This document shows positions 61,152 through 64,000 of a DNA stretch of 64,000 bases, piece after piece. Both the position numbers and the translations under genes were made by a program. The notes under the pieces were generated by a model. That model was not told where the DNA came from. It was given only the letters and a program-made list of their open reading frames with translations, and made no database searches. The first letter of the stretch is position 1. Each line of letters begins with the position of its first letter. Source of the stretch: Iamia majanohamensis (GTDB lineage Bacteria > Actinomycetota > Acidimicrobiia > Acidimicrobiales > Iamiaceae); assembly GCF_028532485.1 (NCBI RefSeq), contig NZ_CP116942.1:1674001-1738000 (forward strand). The letters are read 5' to 3'.

Positions 61152-64000
61152 GTGCGGGTGGGAGGCCCTCGACGGTGTCGTCGGGGACGAGCGCGCCCCC
61201 TCACGGTGGCGCTCGCCGCGGCCGGGCTGGTCGCCGGCGACCTGGCCGTGGTCGACGGGGATCGGGCCGGGGCCGCGGCCACGGCGCCGGAGGTGGCGTC
61301 CGTGGCCGCCGAGCCCGTCGGTGCCGACCAGCCCTTCGCCCTGGAGGCGGAGGTGGCCGGCGCCTCGGCGGTGACCGCCGAGGTGACCCTCGACTTCGCC
61401 GACCCCCTCGCCCTGGCGCTGGTGGACGACGGCACCGGGCTGGACGTCGCGACCGGCGACGGCACCTGGACGGCGACCGTGCCGGCCGTCGCCGCCGGGA
61501 CCCTGGTGCGGTGGTCGGTGGTGGCCACCGGCGATGGAGGCGCGACCCGCTTCCCCGACGAGGACGACGAGGCACCCACGCGGGGGATCGTGGTCGACCG
61601 CCCTCCGGTGGACACCGCCCTCCCCGTCCTCGACTGGTACATCGCCCCCGAGGACCACGCCGCCCTGATGGCCGAGGTCGGGTCCAAGGAGTACCGCCCC
61701 ACCGTGGTCGTCGTCGACGGCGTGGTCCACGACGGCGTGCGGGTGCGGCTCCAGGGCGGGGCCGTGTCGCAGGCCCAGCCCAAGAAGAACCTGCGCTTCA
61801 AGATGCCGAAGGGCCACGACCTGGTGGCCCCGGCCCTGGCGGACCACCCGCTCGAGGAGTTCATCCTCGACGCCGAGTTCGAGGACCCCACCGGCACCCG
61901 GGCCGAGCTGGCCTGGTGGGTGTTCGACCACGCCATGGGCCAGCAGCTGGCCCACGCCAAGGTGCGCGTCGAGCGGGGCGGCCAGCTGCAGGGCGTCTAC
62001 ACCTTTCGGGAGGAGTACGACGACGAGTGGCTGGAAGACAACGCCCCCGACGGCCTCCTCTACGAGAGCGAGGACCTGGCCTTCCTCCACGACGTCGGCC
62101 CCGAGGCCCTGGCCGCCATGTGGGACCAGAAGGAGCCCGGGGACGCCCCCCACGACGAGCTCGCCGCACTGGGGGCCGCCCTCGACGGGGCGGTGGCCTC
62201 GTCGACGTCCGACGCCTGGCGGGACCGGGTCGACGTGGCCGCCCTCGTCTCGTTCCTGGCCGCGACGGTGGTCGCCGGCAACGTCGACGGCGTCCAGCAC
62301 AACATCTGGCTGCTGCACGACCCGGCCCTCGCCCGCTGGACCGTCCTGCCGTGGGACCTGGACGTCGCCGTCGGCGCGCCCGTCGGCTACGACCTCTCGA
62401 CGCCCTTCTGGCCCGCGGTGGCCGACCTGTCGCAGGCCGTGCTCCGCGACCCCGTCCTCACCGAGGCGGTGTTCCGCCGGGTCCGCACCCTCTCCGACGA
62501 GCTGCTCGCCTCCGGTGCCGCCCGGGCCCACCTCGACGCCGAGGTGGCCCGCCTGGCGCCGGACATGGCCCTCGACGAGGCCCTCTGGCCGAGGTCGGTC
62601 CCCGCCGCCCAGGCCCACGCCCAGATGCAGGGGTGGCTCGCCGACCAGCAGGCCCGCGTCGAGGGGGAGTGGACGACGCCGGGCCTCCTGCCCGCCCCCG
62701 GACCCGCAGCGCCCGTCATCAGCGAGGTCAGGGGCACCGGCGACCCGGCCGGGGACTTCGTCGAGCTGGCCAACCCCGCGGAGAGCGCCGTCGACCTGTC
62801 GGGCTGGACCCTCACCGGGGCGGCCGAGGGCACCCTGGCCCCGGGCACGGTGGTGCCCGCAGGCGGCCGGGTGGCCGTGCCCGCCGCTCCGGCGGCCGTC
62901 GCTGCGGTCGGCGACGGGCTGGTGCTGGGCCGGCTGAACGGGCCGCTGCCCGACGCCGGCGGCGTCGTCGAGCTGCGCGACCCGGGCGGCGTCGTGCGGG
63001 ACCACGTCCCCTGGTCGATCGGCGGGGCGTGGCCCGCCCCCGCCCCCGGCACCTCCATCGAGCGGGTCGACCTGGCCGCCGACGGCGCCGACGGGGCCTC
63101 GTGGGCGGCGGGCGTGCCGGGCGGGACGCCGGGCGAGGACGCGGGCCCGTCGGGCCCGCTGCAGGTCGAGGTGCGCGTCGACCGGCAGCTCACCGTGCGC
63201 CAGGTCCCGGTGGAGGTCGACCTGCGGGTGGCCAACGCAGGAGGCGCCACGCTCACCGGCGTGTCGGTCACCGGCCTCGGCCCGGGCTGCGACCGCACCC
63301 ACCGCCGCCTCCCGCCGGGGGCCGAGCGGGTCACCCGCTGCCGTGTCGACCTCGGGTCGATCGAGGGGCTGGTCGCCACCCGGCCGATCCGCGCCGAGGC
63401 CACCGCGGCCGGGGGCATCACCGCCGCCAGCCGGTGGCACGCGGTCGTGGCCGCCGACGGCCTGGTCGCCGGCTTCGAGGGGGCGTCGCCCGGCGACGGG
63501 CTCGAGGACCTCCGCACCCTGCCGCCGCGGATGCGCACGGTGCTGCTGGCCCCGGGAGGCGGGCTCGACGTGGCCTGGGACCCCTCGCCGCCCACGCCCC
63601 GCGCCTACGACGTCTCCGGCCTCCCGGTCGGGTCGCTCGACGTCAGCCTGGGGACCACCGTGCCCGGGGGGACCACCGGCGCGGTCCTGCCGGGCGGGAT
63701 CGACGGCCCGCCCGTCCGCGTCGGCACCAGGGCGGAGGGCACCGTCCACGGCGGGCTGAGCCGGCTGAGCCCGCCGGTCACCCCGCGGGCCACGACGACC
63801 TGGCCGGCGGCCTCGCCCGCGGCGTGGGCCGAGGACGCCCTCACCCGGCTGCGGGGCTCCGCCCCGACGCCGGCCGCCCGGACCGCCTGGGTGGACGCCC
63901 TCGCGGCGGGGACGCGGCCGGCGCAGCTCGTGCGCGACGAGCTGGCGCGGCCGCCGTGGGCAGGGTCGCAGGCCCGGGCCGCACGGCTCTACGCCGCCTT
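61152..64000 (+). CDS. CotH-like secreted protein with lamin-tail domain, cut by window end
   Basis: At least 949 residues; the frame runs off the window. A short basic start and hydrophobic segment (LTVALAAAGLVAGDLAVV) suggest export. Then a CotH kinase domain: VRLQGGAVSQAQPKKNLRFK, GQLQGVYTFREEYDDEWL and LPWDLDVAVGAP. A lamin-tail domain follows (APVISEVRGTGDPAGDFVELAN). After two beta-type domains the end (WVDALAAGTRPAQLVRDEL, RLYAAF) looks like DUF4214. GGGAGG at 61138-61143 fits GTG 61152. A large surface or exoprotein; CotH domains are protein kinases acting on secreted substrates. Confidence 0.82.
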   Translation, partial: MRVGGPRRCRRGRARPLTVALAAAGLVAGDLAVVDGDRAGAAATAPEVASVAAEPVGADQPFALEAEVAGASAVTAEVTLDFADPLALALVDDGTGLDVATGDGTWTATVPAVAAGTLVRWSVVATGDGGATRFPDEDDEAPTRGIVVDRPPVDTALPVLDWYIAPEDHAALMAEVGSKEYRPTVVVVDGVVHDGVRVRLQGGAVSQAQPKKNLRFKMPKGHDLVAPALADHPLEEFILDAEFEDPTGTRAELAWWVFDHAMGQQLAHAKVRVERGGQLQGVYTFREEYDDEWLEDNAPDGLLYESEDLAFLHDVGPEALAAMWDQKEPGDAPHDELAALGAALDGAVASSTSDAWRDRVDVAALVSFLAATVVAGNVDGVQHNIWLLHDPALARWTVLPWDLDVAVGAPVGYDLSTPFWPAVADLSQAVLRDPVLTEAVFRRVRTLSDELLASGAARAHLDAEVARLAPDMALDEALWPRSVPAAQAHAQMQGWLADQQARVEGEWTTPGLLPAPGPAAPVISEVRGTGDPAGDFVELANPAESAVDLSGWTLTGAAEGTLAPGTVVPAGGRVAVPAAPAAVAAVGDGLVLGRLNGPLPDAGGVVELRDPGGVVRDHVPWSIGGAWPAPAPGTSIERVDLAADGADGASWAAGVPGGTPGEDAGPSGPLQVEVRVDRQLTVRQVPVEVDLRVANAGGATLTGVSVTGLGPGCDRTHRRLPPGAERVTRCRVDLGSIEGLVATRPIRAEATAAGGITAASRWHAVVAADGLVAGFEGASPGDGLEDLRTLPPRMRTVLLAPGGGLDVAWDPSPPTPRAYDVSGLPVGSLDVSLGTTVPGGTTGAVLPGGIDGPPVRVGTRAEGTVHGGLSRLSPPVTPRATTTWPAASPAAWAEDALTRLRGSAPTPAARTAWVDALAAGTRPAQLVRDELARPPWAGSQARAARLYAA

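Overview
The window is 64 kb of very GC-rich bacterial DNA. Genes are tightly packed, many starts are GTG, and start/stop overlaps of the GTGA type are frequent. The SigK/RskA pair, F420-type LLM oxidoreductase, thiolase/acyl-CoA enzymes, BMP-type nucleoside transporter, class F sortase and DUF2510 protein together point to an actinobacterium, possibly class Acidimicrobiia. That placement is inference; there is no rRNA here to confirm it.

Layout. 1-12.5 kb: a dispersed repeat, sigK/rskA, a GntR regulator, a nitroreductase, two lipoproteins, a minus-strand operon (zinc alcohol dehydrogenase, LarA-like racemase, lysophospholipid-type acyltransferase), then a fused fatty acyl reductase/HAD protein divergent from a TetR gene with a palindromic operator. 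12.5-16.7 kb: a five-gene islet (HEXXH protein, D-2-hydroxyacid dehydrogenase, Gfo/Idh/MocA oxidoreductase, glycosyltransferase, RmlC-like epimerase) bounded by exact 25-bp direct repeats, one of which holds the stop codon of an EVE-domain gene. 16.7-25.3 kb: core genes including ddl and murF. 25.34-29.94 kb: tRNA-Val(CAC) followed by a degenerate integrated element whose far end carries an exact 45-bp copy of the tRNA 3' half. The element holds an integrase relic, an ImmA-type peptidase and a truncated copy of one, a class F sortase with its Excalibur-domain surface protein, a DUF2510 membrane protein and a lipoprotein.

30-44.7 kb: cytochrome c, lipoprotein, threonine aldolase, two bacterial PH-domain membrane proteins, an AGPS-like flavoprotein, a second copy of the dispersed repeat, acyl-CoA synthetase, thiolase, carotenoid oxygenase, a frameshifted methyltransferase, a serine hydrolase and an LLM oxidoreductase. 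44.8-51 kb: a class A PBP, a zinc-ribbon coiled-coil protein, SMP-30 and PhyH enzymes. 50.2-57.5 kb: one operon for nucleoside uptake and salvage (BMP lipoprotein, ATPase, two permeases, cytidine deaminase, thymidine phosphorylase). 57.6-64 kb: a TetR/diiron oxidase pair, an enoyl-CoA hydratase, a hypothetical gene and a large CotH-like secreted protein cut by the window end.

The least ordinary signals are the two elements with duplicated boundaries and a ~160-bp repeat that starts directly after a stop codon in the same orientation at two unrelated genes, with a hairpin showing a compensatory base-pair swap. A looser set of hairpins ending in AGTACG plus a G-rich tail, and a sortase gene whose best start is ATC, also stand out.
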